50,717 nt of DNA, from assembly GCF_002930105.1 (NCBI RefSeq), contig NZ_PJRN01000021.1, positions 1 through 50,717 of the forward strand. The letters are read 5' to 3'. Of the stretch, positions 39,273 to 48,229 are shown one piece after another. A model generated the notes under the pieces. The model searched no databases. It was not told the DNA's origin and was given only the letters and a program-made list of their open reading frames with translations. This stretch comes from Billgrantia saliphila (GTDB lineage Bacteria > Pseudomonadota > Gammaproteobacteria > Pseudomonadales > Halomonadaceae). How positions within the stretch are numbered: the first letter of the stretch is position 1; each line of letters opens with the position of its first letter. The position numbers and the translations under genes were made by a program.

Positions 39273-39730
39273 TCAGCGTTCCCATATCGGCCATCGACAT
39301 GACGAAGCCTGATTGCCTCGTCTCAACGTGATCCGGCCGTGTTTCTTGTCAGTATGTAAAGACCGTATCCCTACGCCGCCGGGGCTGCAATCCTCGCTGG
39401 GTCCAAATACCGTTGAATGAGAAAAAGACAGCGAACAAAAATAGCGGTAACGCCCCGTTACATTATCCGAATCGCAGAAAGGATTGTGCGTGTCGTATCG
39501 CGGCAAGACTGTGCTTGAGCGGCTCGGCAGTTCGGCTCATTTCGTGTACAATATTTGTTCACCATTCAGGCCGGGGGCAAACCTCCCGGCCTGAGCCGTT
39601 ACGCTGGCATGATTCACCAAAGTCGCCACACTTCTAGTGGAAACGAGATCGTTTGGGAGCAAGGCGATGGAAACGTTCGACCTGGCATCTCGACGATCGC
39701 AGGATTCACGCGAAGAAGGGAGAGCACGAC
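39273..39730. other. Divergent intergenic region before the ABC importer and Usp-BCCT genes
   Basis: About 458 bases without a supported gene. It contains a strong hairpin CAGGCCGGG/CCCGGCCTG with a 9-base loop at 39567-39593, with no T-run. A TACAAT hexamer at 39547-39552 could be the -10 element for the rightward Usp-BCCT genes, but no well-spaced -35 element is obvious, as is common for promoters induced by osmotic stress. The left part presumably holds the promoter of the ABC importer operon. No RNA gene was recognised. Confidence 0.4.
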
Positions 39731-40156
39731 ATGTACAAGAAGCTCATGGTGCCTGTGGACCTGGCCCATATCGAGGTGCTCGAGCCTGCGCTGCAAGTGG
39801 CCGCCGATCTGGCCCGGCTCTATGCCGCCGAGGTCTGCTATGTGGGAGTTACGTCCACCACACCCAGCAGCGTTGCCCGGACCCCTGAAGAGTATCAGCA
39901 CAAGCTCGACGACTTTGCACGGCAGCGGGCCGCAGAACATGGATGTCCCATCAGTGCCCGAACCTTGAGCAGTGCGGATCCGGCCGCCGATCTGGATGAC
40001 CTGCTGCTTCAGGCAATCGGGGATGTCGGTGCCGACCTGGTGGTCATGGCAACGCATCCACCGAAACATCTGGGCGCCATTCTGCCGTCCCATGGCGGCA
40101 AGATCGCCACTCATACCGATATTTCGGTCTTTCTCATCAGACCCACCGAGGGCTGA
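39731..40156 (+). CDS. Universal stress protein paired with BCCT transporter
   Basis: A 141-residue UspA-family protein. It opens MYKKLMVPVDLAHIEVLEPA and has ADLVVMATHPPKHLGAILPSHGGKIATH near the end (parts VVMATHPP and LPSHGGKIATH), which fits the Usp fold with a changed nucleotide loop (H-P-P in place of the common G-R-R). The start at 39731 has GGGAG upstream; an in-frame extension to 39653 lacks similarity. It is 31-45 bases before the BCCT transporter. In Halomonas elongata the Usp protein TeaD regulates the ectoine importer TeaABC, so a similar role toward this transporter is plausible (inference). Confidence 0.85.
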   Translation: MYKKLMVPVDLAHIEVLEPALQVAADLARLYAAEVCYVGVTSTTPSSVARTPEEYQHKLDDFARQRAAEHGCPISARTLSSADPAADLDDLLLQAIGDVGADLVVMATHPPKHLGAILPSHGGKIATHTDISVFLIRPTEG

Positions 40157-40201
40157 TCGAACCCACACCGCCATCGATGTCACGCAATGGGAGAGCGCAA
40201 C

Positions 40202-41869
40202 GTGGAAAACGATCCTCGCGACGAGCGCCCAGGGGAGGCTGACACCTCCTCTGAAGGCGTGCCGGCTCCAGAGGGACCGGCCAACCTGATCGATACCGAC
40301 TACGTCATCGGACAGGACAACCTGGCCACCAGCAAGCTGGGCTTCAGCATCGACCTGCATGGCAAGGTCTTCACCATCTCGGCCTTGGTCACGGTATTCT
40401 TCGTGGTCCTCACCCTGGCCCTACAGGCCGAAGTGGAGCCGCTGTTCAATGCCCTGCGCGACTGGCTGACCGGCAACCTCGCCTGGTTCTTCCTGCTCGC
40501 CGGCAACATTTTCGTTCTGCTCTGTCTGGGGCTGATCGTGTCGCCGCTGGGCAAGGTGCGTATCGGCGGCATGCATGCCAAACCGGACTTCAGTTATACC
40601 GGCTGGTTCGCCATGCTGTTCGCCGCAGGCATGGGCATTGGCTTGATGTTCTATGGCGTCTCGGAGCCGATGTCGCATTTCGGCGCGGCGCTCGGAGGCA
40701 CTTCCGTCGAGGATGGTGTACGTACCGATTGGGCGCCGCTAGGCGCCGCTGCGGGCGATCCGGAAGCGGCCGCACGCCTGGGCATGGCCGCTACCATCTA
40801 TCATTGGGGGCTCCACCCCTGGGCCATCTACGCCGTGGTCGCGCTGGCACTCGCCATCTTTTCGTTCAACAAGGGCCTACCGCTGACCATGCGCTCGATC
40901 TTCTACCCGCTGCTGGGCGAGCGGGTCTGGGGCTGGCCGGGTCATGTCGTCGATATCCTGGCGGTATTCGCCACCCTCTTCGGTCTGGCCACTTCGCTGG
41001 GCCTGGGGGCGTCCCAGGCGGCGGCCGGGTTGGGCTATCTTTTCGGCGTTCCCGAGGCGGACGCCACCATGGTGCTGTTGATCATGGGCATCACCGCGGT
41101 GGCCATCGTGTCGATTCTCGCCGGGGTGGACAAAGGCGTGCGTCGGCTCTCGGAAATCAACATGGGGCTGGCGGTGCTGCTGCTGCTGTTCGTCATTCTG
41201 GTCGGCCCGACCCTGCTGATCCTGACCGGCTTCTTCCAGAACCTCGGTGGCTACCTGGTGAACCTCCCCGCGCTGTCGAATCCCTTCGGTCGCGAGGATG
41301 CCAACTTCTCCCAAGGCTGGACCGCCTTCTACTGGGCATGGTGGATTTCCTGGTCGCCCTTCGTCGGCATGTTCATCGCTCGTGTCAGCCGCGGGCGCAG
41401 CGTGCGGGAATTCCTGATTGCCGTACTGCTGGTGCCGTCGCTGGTCTCGGTGCTGTGGATGACCGCTTTCGGCGGCACCGCGATCGATCAATTCGTCAAT
41501 GCCGACTTCGAGGGGGTACGCGACGCGGCGCTCGAGCTGCAGCTGTTCGTGATGCTCGGTGAGCTGCCGCTCACTGCCATCACCTCCTTCGTGGGCATCG
41601 TACTGGTCGTGGTGTTCTTCATCACCTCGTCGGACTCCGGCTCACTGGTCATCGACACCATTACTGCCGGCGGCAAGGTCGATGCCCCCAAGCCGCAGCG
41701 AGTGTTCTGGGCCATCATCGAGGGTGTCATCGCCATCGCTCTGCTGCTAGGGGGCGGACTGGCCGCTCTGCAGGCCATGGCCGTCTCCACCGGTCTGCCT
41801 TTCACGCTGGTATTGCTGGTAGGCTGCTATGCCATCGTCAAGGGGCTGATGAGCGAGCCGCGAGGCTGA
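40202..41869 (+). CDS. BCCT-family transporter (betaine/choline/ectoine type)
   Basis: A 555-residue transporter with 12 hydrophobic segments and a 50-residue acidic N-terminal tail. The Na+ site motif GMGIGLMFYGVSEPMSHF and the Trp-rich block WAWWISWSPFVGMFIARVSRG with SSDSGSLVIDT are present, as in sodium-coupled BetP/EctP-like carriers. The GTG at 40202 is preferred over the ATG at 40187 because GGGAGAG sits correctly before the GTG; both are in frame. The C-terminal tail is very short compared with BetP, which uses a long tail as its osmosensor, so regulation would have to come from elsewhere, for example from the adjacent Usp protein. Substrate probably glycine betaine, choline or ectoine. 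Confidence 0.88.
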   Translation: MENDPRDERPGEADTSSEGVPAPEGPANLIDTDYVIGQDNLATSKLGFSIDLHGKVFTISALVTVFFVVLTLALQAEVEPLFNALRDWLTGNLAWFFLLAGNIFVLLCLGLIVSPLGKVRIGGMHAKPDFSYTGWFAMLFAAGMGIGLMFYGVSEPMSHFGAALGGTSVEDGVRTDWAPLGAAAGDPEAAARLGMAATIYHWGLHPWAIYAVVALALAIFSFNKGLPLTMRSIFYPLLGERVWGWPGHVVDILAVFATLFGLATSLGLGASQAAAGLGYLFGVPEADATMVLLIMGITAVAIVSILAGVDKGVRRLSEINMGLAVLLLLFVILVGPTLLILTGFFQNLGGYLVNLPALSNPFGREDANFSQGWTAFYWAWWISWSPFVGMFIARVSRGRSVREFLIAVLLVPSLVSVLWMTAFGGTAIDQFVNADFEGVRDAALELQLFVMLGELPLTAITSFVGIVLVVVFFITSSDSGSLVIDTITAGGKVDAPKPQRVFWAIIEGVIAIALLLGGGLAALQAMAVSTGLPFTLVLLVGCYAIVKGLMSEPRG

Positions 41870-41889
41870 CGCCTACCCTTCCCGCCCAT

Positions 41890-41913
41890 CCAGGCGGCGC
41901 TTGCGCCGCCTGG
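41890..41913 (+). terminator. Hairpin terminator after the BCCT gene
   Basis: CCAGGCGGCG pairs perfectly with CGCCGCCTGG around a 4-base loop, 20 bases after the stop codon. Only two T residues follow at once, so termination may be weak. Confidence 0.55.
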
Positions 41914-42089
41914 TTGCATGCCGCACCTCATGATGGGCTCGCGCTTCACCGGGTCACAGTGAGCGAAAGCCATGATTTTGCTTTCGTCAAGTCCCCATCA
42001 ATGACGTCGGGCCACTAGCAACGTGCAGTCGCTTCGGGCATATTCCGTAAAGCTCACTATAACTATGCTTAAGGAGCCGTTCTCCGCCC

Positions 42090-43874
42090 ATGATGGCCCC
42101 CGAAGACGCCTTTCGTCTGCTCGCCGATGGCTTGGGCAAGGCCGGCACCCCCCATGCGCTCGATCATCTGGTCGAACGTCTTGCGACGATATTCGAAGGG
42201 GACCATGTGCTGATCGGCAAGTTGCTGTCAGACCATGCCTCCATCCGCACCGTTGCCTTCTGGTCGCGCGGCTCTCTCCAGCCCACTTCAGTCTATGAGC
42301 TTGCCGGTACGCCGTGCGAGCATGTACTGAGCGATCAGGTCTGCGAGTTCTCCGAAAGTGTTCGTCAACGCTTTCCCCACAGTTCGATGCTGCAGGAACT
42401 GGGAGTGGAGAGCTACGTGGGTATCCCGCTGCGCGCTCCCGAAGGACATCTCGTCGGCCTGCTGGCCGTCCTTTCGGGCCATGCGTTGAACATGGCGGAC
42501 TACGCCCCGGAAGTGTTGCGTATCGCCGCTGCCCAGGCGGGTGCCGAGATGGCACGCCGAGCCGAGGAAGAAAAGCGCCGCAGCAGCGACTATCGCATCC
42601 AGCAACTGATCTACTGGGACAGCGTCACCGGGCTGCCTAATCGGCGTTACTTCATGGAGCGCCTGGAGGAAGCCTGCGAGCAGGCCCGCCTGCGAGACAG
42701 CTGCCTCGGCCTGCTCTACCTCGACCTGCAGCGCTTCCGTCAGATCAACGATACCCAGGGGCATGAGTTCGGCGATCTGATGCTGGCCGAGATCGCCGGG
42801 CGCTTCGGTGCCCAGGCCGAGCCAGGCGAGTTCGTCGCCCGCCTGGGCGGCGATGAATTCATGGTCTTGCTGACCGACACCCGGCCGGCCGCCATGGCCC
42901 ATGCCATCGAACGCTACCGCAACAGTCTCCTGCCACCGATCCAGCTTGCCGAGCGCAGTTTTTCCGTCTCGGCCAGCGTTGGTGCCGCGCTCTTTCCCCG
43001 CGATGCCGATACCGCCCAATCGCTGTTCCAGCACGCCAGCATCGCCCTCAACCATGCCAAGCGTGACAACAGCCGCACCCGCTTCTTCAATGCCACCATG
43101 GCCGACGAACTGCACCAGCACGAGGTGCTGGAAGTGCGCTTCAGCGAGGCATTGTCCCAGGGACGGCTATCGCTTGCCTTCCAACCCCAGTTCAGCCTCA
43201 AGACCGGCAAGCTGATCGGCGCGGAGGCGCTGTGCCGTTGGCACGACGATATCCTCGGGCACGTCAGTCCCGGCGTATTCATTCCCCTGGCGGAAGAGCA
43301 TGGATTGATACGACAGCTCGGCGAATGGGTGCTGGATGCCGCCTGCCAGCAGCTGCAGACCTGGGAGCATCAAGGCAAGCCGTTCCCTGGAAGGCTCTGC
43401 GTCAACGTTTCCGCCCAGCAGATGGACGATCCGCGCCTAGCGGAACACATCCAGCGTATCGCCACTCGCATTCCGCCCGGCAAGCTCGGCCTGGAGCTCA
43501 CCGAGAGCGGCCTGATGCGCAACCCCGAGCAGACCGTGCGCATCACCCGGGCGCTATGCAATGCGGGCTTCAGTCTGGCCATCGACGACTTCGGTACCGG
43601 CTACTCGTCGCTCACCTATCTGAAGCGCTTCGCCGCCGATACCCTCAAGATCGACATGTCCTTCGTCAAGGACATGCTCAAGAGCAGCCACGACCATGCC
43701 ATCGTCGCCACTATCATTGCCATGGCCCAGACCTTGGGTATGTTGACCGTGGCCGAAGGGGTCGAGGAAGCCGAACAGGCCGAGGCCCTGCGTGCGCTGG
43801 GCTGCACCGGTGTACAGGGTTTCCATTTCGGCCGGCCGGTGGATGGCGATACCTTCGCTGAACTCTGGCTGTAA
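42090..43874 (+). CDS. GAF-GGDEF-EAL cyclic di-GMP turnover protein
   Basis: A 594-residue cytoplasmic protein. The N-terminal 170 residues are GAF-like (with GVESYVGIPLRAPEGHLVGLLAV, parts ESYVGIPLRAPEGHLVG). The diguanylate cyclase domain has DSVTGLPNRRYF and an intact RLGGDEFMVLL. The phosphodiesterase domain has GAEALCRWHD (EAL present), LELTESGLM, AIDDFGTGYSSLTYLKRF (part DDFGTGYSSL) and KIDMSFV, VAEGVEE and GVQGFHFGRPV, so both activities look possible. No membrane segments or signal peptide. AGGAG lies about 13 bases before the ATG. The input bound by the GAF domain is unknown. Confidence 0.9.
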   Translation: MMAPEDAFRLLADGLGKAGTPHALDHLVERLATIFEGDHVLIGKLLSDHASIRTVAFWSRGSLQPTSVYELAGTPCEHVLSDQVCEFSESVRQRFPHSSMLQELGVESYVGIPLRAPEGHLVGLLAVLSGHALNMADYAPEVLRIAAAQAGAEMARRAEEEKRRSSDYRIQQLIYWDSVTGLPNRRYFMERLEEACEQARLRDSCLGLLYLDLQRFRQINDTQGHEFGDLMLAEIAGRFGAQAEPGEFVARLGGDEFMVLLTDTRPAAMAHAIERYRNSLLPPIQLAERSFSVSASVGAALFPRDADTAQSLFQHASIALNHAKRDNSRTRFFNATMADELHQHEVLEVRFSEALSQGRLSLAFQPQFSLKTGKLIGAEALCRWHDDILGHVSPGVFIPLAEEHGLIRQLGEWVLDAACQQLQTWEHQGKPFPGRLCVNVSAQQMDDPRLAEHIQRIATRIPPGKLGLELTESGLMRNPEQTVRITRALCNAGFSLAIDDFGTGYSSLTYLKRFAADTLKIDMSFVKDMLKSSHDHAIVATIIAMAQTLGMLTVAEGVEEAEQAEALRALGCTGVQGFHFGRPVDGDTFAELWL

Positions 43875-43945
43875 GTCTGGCTGCAAAGCCAACCTTCCCA
43901 AGCCGACGTAACAGGTGCGACGCGCACTGACCTTTTTCGTCCCAT

Positions 43946-44671
43946 CTAGCTCCACAGCTCGTGCACGGGCACCGTTCGCCGGTAGTGATGCGCTATCTGC
44001 GCCTGGAGCAGTTCAGCCGTGGCCAGCGCATCGACCAGTGCATGGTGTCCATGGTAATCCGGCAGGCCATAGCGTCGCCGCGAATCGGGTAGGCGTATCG
44101 ACACCGGCGGACGGCGCATCCAGCGGCGCAGACGCGCCCATGGAGAAAGTCGATGCCGACGTGCCTCCAGCGACATGGTATCGACCATCGGGAAGCGTGC
44201 GCCCTCGCCCAGCCGTGCCCGTATCGCCGCGTCGAGGAAGGGCCTCTCGATATGGCGATAGTGCACTACCACCAGTCGCCCGGCCAAGGTCTCCAGCAGC
44301 TCCGGCAGGATCTCGGCCAGATCCGGCGCCGCCTCGACTTCGGCATGCGTAATGCGATGCAGGGTAATGGATTCGCGCGACAGCGGCCGACTGGGCCGCA
44401 CGATCCAGTGGCGTCGCCGTGCCAGGGGAATCCGATCCAGCGTGAAAGGTACGGCGCCGATGCTGACGATGGCATGGCGCTGCACGTCCAGACCGGTGGT
44501 CTCGAGATCCAGCGCTACCAGCGGCGCCTCGCCAATGGGCGTGTCCGGTGCCGGGCAGCCGGCAGCGAAGAAGCGCTGGAGCAAAGGGCTCTGCGTCTCG
44601 GCCGCGCGCTGCTTCAGGTACGTCGGCCATTCTCGTCCCTCGACTCGCCGCGCCAGACGATGCGATAGCAT
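43946..44671 (-). CDS. DnaQ-like 3'-5' exonuclease (DEDDh)
   Basis: A 241-residue protein. The exonuclease domain begins near residue 45 with VALDLETTGLDVQRHAIVSIG (ExoI, D-x-E), followed by the ExoII region LVVVHYRHIERPFLD and an ExoIII region with HHALVDALATAELL, which supplies the H and final D of the DEDDh type. The N-terminal 45 residues are an additional helical part. It may act as a proofreading-like or RNase-T-like nuclease. It starts 4 bases after the stop of the DUF294 gene, so they are co-transcribed. This gene pair is common in proteobacteria and the joint function is not known. Confidence 0.85.
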   Translation of the reverse strand: MLSHRLARRVEGREWPTYLKQRAAETQSPLLQRFFAAGCPAPDTPIGEAPLVALDLETTGLDVQRHAIVSIGAVPFTLDRIPLARRRHWIVRPSRPLSRESITLHRITHAEVEAAPDLAEILPELLETLAGRLVVVHYRHIERPFLDAAIRARLGEGARFPMVDTMSLEARRHRLSPWARLRRWMRRPPVSIRLPDSRRRYGLPDYHGHHALVDALATAELLQAQIAHHYRRTVPVHELWS

Positions 44672-44675
44672 GGGT

Positions 44676-46589
44676 TCAGCGCTCCCGGCCGCTGTGCGGC
44701 GGGATCGGATAGCGGTACTTGAGGAATTTCTGGGCGTGGCTCAACACTTGGAAGGCATCCTTGAGATGGTGCCGTTCACTGTCGGCGACGTTCTCCGGCT
44801 CAATGTTGTTATCGGGTACGTACTCATGCTGGAGGTCGTAGACCTGATGGCGAATCCGCACCATCGACAGCAGCTCCATGGCATAGCGAAGCTTGCCGCC
44901 CGCGCCCGGGGCCAGCAGTTGGGTCTTGTCGATATCGTCGAGCCGCTCGAAGCTGTTCTGCGCACTCGAGCCACAGGCCAGGGCGTGGACGCGAATCAGG
45001 TCGACCATGGGCGCGGTGCCCCGGCGCTTGATATTGATCGAGTTATTATGCTTTCCGTCCTTCTCCATCACGAAAGTACGAAATACCCCTAGAGGAGGCG
45101 TGCGGTTCAGGGCGTTGCGCGCCAAGGCCGCCAGGAACCGGGGGCTTTGCGGCGCCTTGCGCGCGAGCAGATCCTGAAGTTGCTCGACATAGGCCTCTTC
45201 GCCATAGGCACTATCAAGGTCGAAGAAAATCGAGCTATGCAGCAGTCTCTCCGGTGTGGGCGAATCGATCCATTCGTCGAAATAGCGCTTCCACACGGAG
45301 AGAGGCTGGCGCCAGCGGGGGTTCGTGGCCATGACTTCGCCCTTGCAGTAGGGATAGCCACAGGCGTCCAGGCCATCGCAGACGCGCTGGGCCAGGTCGG
45401 CGAAATAGGCGTCGTGGCGCGTCGGTTCGAAATCGTCGGACAGGACCAGCGCATTGTCCTGGTCGGTAACGACGGTCTGCTCGTTGCGCGCCATGGAGCC
45501 GTTGACCATGAAGCAGTAGCCCACCGGCGGCGGTCCCAGCGCCTCCTCCGCCAGTTCCAACAGGCGACGCACGAAGCTGCGTCCGATACTCGACAGCGCA
45601 CTGCCGACCATCTGCGAGTCGGCCCCCTCCTCCACCATGCGCACGAAGGCGGCTCTGACGTCCGGCGCCAGCCGGGCCAGCCCTTCGACGCTCGACTGGT
45701 TGAAGATGTTGCTGACCAGATAAAGGCTGCTGTGGGTCTCGTAGCGGATGATGTCGGAGAGATGCAGGACGCCCACCGGTCGACGGCGGTAGAGCACCGG
45801 AAGATGGTGAATGTTATTGCGCAGCATGCACAGCATCGCTTCATGCACCGATTCGTCCGACTGGATGGTTATCGGTCGGTTGCCGATCAGCTCCCCCACC
45901 GGCGTGTCGGGCGGCAAGCCCTCGGCCACGATGCGCGTGCGAAAATCGCTGTCGGTGAGAATCCCGCGCAGTCGCCAGGCACGATCCTCGCTGTCGGTAA
46001 AGGTATGGCGGGGATCGCCGTCGGGTGCGTCGAGGATAAGAGCCGCCGTGGCCTGCGCCTCGCTGATTTGCCGTGCCGCCTGTTGCACCGTCGTGGAGGC
46101 CTCGATCAAGACCGGGTAGCGCGTCAAGAGCTTGCGTACCCGGGTAATGATCATGTCGTTGGCCTTACGGTGCTCCTCTACCGCCGCTTCCAGGCGTGGC
46201 CGCTCCAGCTCCACGAAGTCGGCGAAATGCTCGTCGGCCTCGCAAAGATGCTGGAAGACGTCTTTGGGAATGAAGTAGAGCAGCGTATCCTCGAGGGCGA
46301 TGGCGGGAAAGCGCACCCGATTGTTTCGCAGCAGGCTGAATTGACCGAAGATATCGCCCTCACCCAAGCGGTTGTAGAGCTCCCCCGTGCGACGCCGGAT
46401 CTCCACGGCGCCGCTGCGGATATAGCACAGCTCGTGCAGCTCCTGGTCGAGGTGGAGTATGTCCGTCCCGGCCTGGAAGTAGCTCACCTCGACGCGGCCG
46501 GCCACTTCGTCGAGCAAGGCATCATCGAGGACATCGAAGGGCGGAAAGCGCCCCATGTGCTGGCGTATCTCGAGTATTTCCGTGTCCAT
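44676..46589 (-). CDS. cNMP-binding/CBS/DUF294 nucleotidyltransferase-like protein
   Basis: A 637-residue cytoplasmic protein of four parts. Residues about 1-130 are a cyclic-nucleotide-binding-type domain. A CBS pair follows at about 145-275 with GILTDSDFRTRIVAEGL (parts GILTDSDFRTRI) and VGVLHLSDIIRYE. DUF294, a nucleotidyltransferase-like domain, has MVNGSMARNEQTVVTDQDNAL near residues 375-395, and the C-terminal DUF294_C covers the end. The frame opens at a TTG at 46610, but the ATG at 46589 begins the family similarity. Related proteins are thought to modify or regulate a partner in response to adenine nucleotides, which is inference. It is coupled to the exonuclease gene downstream. Confidence 0.85.
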   Translation of the reverse strand: MDTEILEIRQHMGRFPPFDVLDDALLDEVAGRVEVSYFQAGTDILHLDQELHELCYIRSGAVEIRRRTGELYNRLGEGDIFGQFSLLRNNRVRFPAIALEDTLLYFIPKDVFQHLCEADEHFADFVELERPRLEAAVEEHRKANDMIITRVRKLLTRYPVLIEASTTVQQAARQISEAQATAALILDAPDGDPRHTFTDSEDRAWRLRGILTDSDFRTRIVAEGLPPDTPVGELIGNRPITIQSDESVHEAMLCMLRNNIHHLPVLYRRRPVGVLHLSDIIRYETHSSLYLVSNIFNQSSVEGLARLAPDVRAAFVRMVEEGADSQMVGSALSSIGRSFVRRLLELAEEALGPPPVGYCFMVNGSMARNEQTVVTDQDNALVLSDDFEPTRHDAYFADLAQRVCDGLDACGYPYCKGEVMATNPRWRQPLSVWKRYFDEWIDSPTPERLLHSSIFFDLDSAYGEEAYVEQLQDLLARKAPQSPRFLAALARNALNRTPPLGVFRTFVMEKDGKHNNSINIKRRGTAPMVDLIRVHALACGSSAQNSFERLDDIDKTQLLAPGAGGKLRYAMELLSMVRIRHQVYDLQHEYVPDNNIEPENVADSERHHLKDAFQVLSHAQKFLKYRYPIPPHSGRER

Positions 46590-46659
46590 GCGCTTGCCCG
46601 GTTCCCACAATCCCTGTCAGTGTGTAAACGCCCGAAGGCGGTGTAAAGCCCCAACGTGA

Positions 46660-46687
46660 ACAGGGGCCACCCGAAGGCGGCCCCTGT
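46660..46687 (-). terminator. Hairpin terminator between the DUF4168 and DUF294 genes
   Basis: ACAGGGGCC pairs perfectly with GGCCCCTGT around a 10-base loop, 27 bases after the DUF4168 stop on the minus strand. No clean T-run follows. The 11-base string CCCGAAGGCGG is present both in the loop-stem region (46670-46680) and at 46631-46641. Confidence 0.5.
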
Positions 46688-46713
46688 CAGACGCTACATT
46701 ACTGGATGCCGGA

Positions 46714-47109
46714 TCAGGATGACTGCTCGGCCATCTGCTGAACGCGCTGCATCAGCTCCGGATCCTGCTGGATGGCATGACCGATGGCGTTGAAAGTATC
46801 CACGTCGAGGCCGTTGTCCTCGACTACCTCGACCATCTTGTCGTTGGCCTCCATGCGCACTTCCTGCTGGGTCTGCTCATCCTCCGCCGCGTGCAGACGT
46901 TCGGTATATTCCTGAGAGATCACGGCGATGTCCTGGGAGGCATCCGCAAACTGCTGCAGCTGATCGTCGGAGAAGTCCTGAGCAGGTGCCTGTGCCTGCG
47001 ACTGACCGGCCGCCGGGTCCTGGGCAGGGTCCTGCTGGGCATGCGCCTGTGCGGTCATCAGACCGGCAGTCAGCAGAGCAGCCGAAAACAGAGCAGTCAT
47101 CCGTTGCAT
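46714..47109 (-). CDS. DUF4168 secreted protein
   Basis: A 131-residue exported protein. Signal peptide about residues 1-25 (ending AHAQQ). A linker rich in Q, A and P leads to a DUF4168 helical domain of about 85 residues: DFSDDQLQQFADASQDIAVI, ...RMEANDKMVEVVEDNGLDVD (part NDKMVEVVEDNGLDV) and FNAIGHAIQQDPELMQRVQ. GGAGGT lies 6 bases before the ATG. Function of the family is unknown. It shows the same acidic, alpha-helical character as other envelope proteins in the window. Confidence 0.8.
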   Translation of the reverse strand: MQRMTALFSAALLTAGLMTAQAHAQQDPAQDPAAGQSQAQAPAQDFSDDQLQQFADASQDIAVISQEYTERLHAAEDEQTQQEVRMEANDKMVEVVEDNGLDVDTFNAIGHAIQQDPELMQRVQQMAEQSS

Positions 47110-47305
47110 GAAATACCTCCAAGGGGGTGTTGCGGTGTATGTACGAAGTCTGACGAAGGGGTGTCAGCAGAGTTCAGATTTTTGTGTTACGAATTGTTAA
47201 GAAAGGTGACCGTGAACGCGCTTCGCAAAATGTTAACCTGCTAGCGTTTGCCCGCTACGAAGCGGTATCGTCGATGATTCGACAGAGCATAAGGACATCC
47301 CTGAG

Positions 47306-48220
47306 ATGACGACGACCGCCACTTCCCGTCTCGACGCCGTGCTACTGGCCGGCATGCCGGTGCTGTTCGTGGCGCTGTGGAGTACCGGCTTCATCGGTGC
47401 GAAGTTCGGCCTGCCCCATGCCGAGCCGTTCACCTTCCTCTTCGTACGCTTCGTCTTGACCTTGGCGCTGCTGATCCCGCTGGTGCAGCTGCTGGGCAGT
47501 GGCTGGCCCAAAGGAAATGCGCTGCGAGCGCATATCGCAGTATCGGGTCTGTTGGTGCATGGCGCCTATCTCGGAGGGGTCTTCTACAGCATCTCACTGG
47601 GCATGCCCGCCGGCCTTGCCGCTCTGCTGGTCGGACTTCAGCCGCTGTTGACCGCCACCCTGGCGGGCCCTCTGCTGGGAGAGCGCATCACCCCGATCCA
47701 ATGGCTTGGGCTGGCGTTGGGGCTGGCCGGTATCGCACTGGTACTCGGTAGCAAACTCGACCCGGGCACGAACCTGTTCCAGGGCTTCGGCCTCGGCGCG
47801 CTCGCCTGCGTGCTGGTCGCCCTGGCCGGCATTACCCTGGGCACGCTCTATCAGAAGCGCTTCTGCACCGGCATGCCGCTGCTCTCGGGCACGGCAGTGC
47901 AGTATCTCGCAGCCGGGATACTGCTCGGTCTCGGCGCGCTGTTGTTCGAGGACCGTCATATTGAATGGACCCCGACCTTCATTCTGACGCTGGCCTGGCT
48001 GGTCCTGGTACTGTCGATCGCCGCGATTCTGCTGCTGATGGCACTGATCCGACGCGGCGAGGCGTCTCGCGTCGCGAGCCTGTTCTACCTGGTGCCGCCG
48101 GTCACGGCGCTGCAGGCGTGGTGGCTGTTCGACGAACGCCTGCCCGTGGTGGCCCTGGTCGGCATGGCCATTACCATCCTCGGTGTCGTCATGGCGGCAC
48201 GCGGCCAGGCTCGCAGTTGA
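47306..48220 (+). CDS. EamA-family (DMT) permease
   Basis: A 304-residue membrane protein with ten hydrophobic segments in two EamA repeats. The first has VALWSTGFIGAKFGL and LPAGLAALLVGLQPLLTA-type blocks (as MPAGLAALLVGLQPLLTATL, part GLAALLVGLQPL); the second has ASLFYLVPPVTALQAW. AAGGA lies about 12 bases before the ATG. Members of this family export amino acids or metabolites and the substrate is not readable here. It stands alone between the DUF4168 gene and the convergent mtgA gene. Confidence 0.85.
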   Translation: MTTTATSRLDAVLLAGMPVLFVALWSTGFIGAKFGLPHAEPFTFLFVRFVLTLALLIPLVQLLGSGWPKGNALRAHIAVSGLLVHGAYLGGVFYSISLGMPAGLAALLVGLQPLLTATLAGPLLGERITPIQWLGLALGLAGIALVLGSKLDPGTNLFQGFGLGALACVLVALAGITLGTLYQKRFCTGMPLLSGTAVQYLAAGILLGLGALLFEDRHIEWTPTFILTLAWLVLVLSIAAILLLMALIRRGEASRVASLFYLVPPVTALQAWWLFDERLPVVALVGMAITILGVVMAARGQARS

Positions 48221-48229
48221 CACGCCGGC

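Noticed and set aside
45147..46646. A 499-codon open frame on the plus strand opposite the DUF294 gene
   Set aside because: It is the antisense shadow of a GC-rich gene with clear domains on the minus strand; its translation shows no motif or export signal.
46631..46680. Direct repeat CCCGAAGGCGG as a possible attachment site
   Set aside because: It is short, GC-rich and belongs to the terminator hairpin; there are no other signs of integration here.
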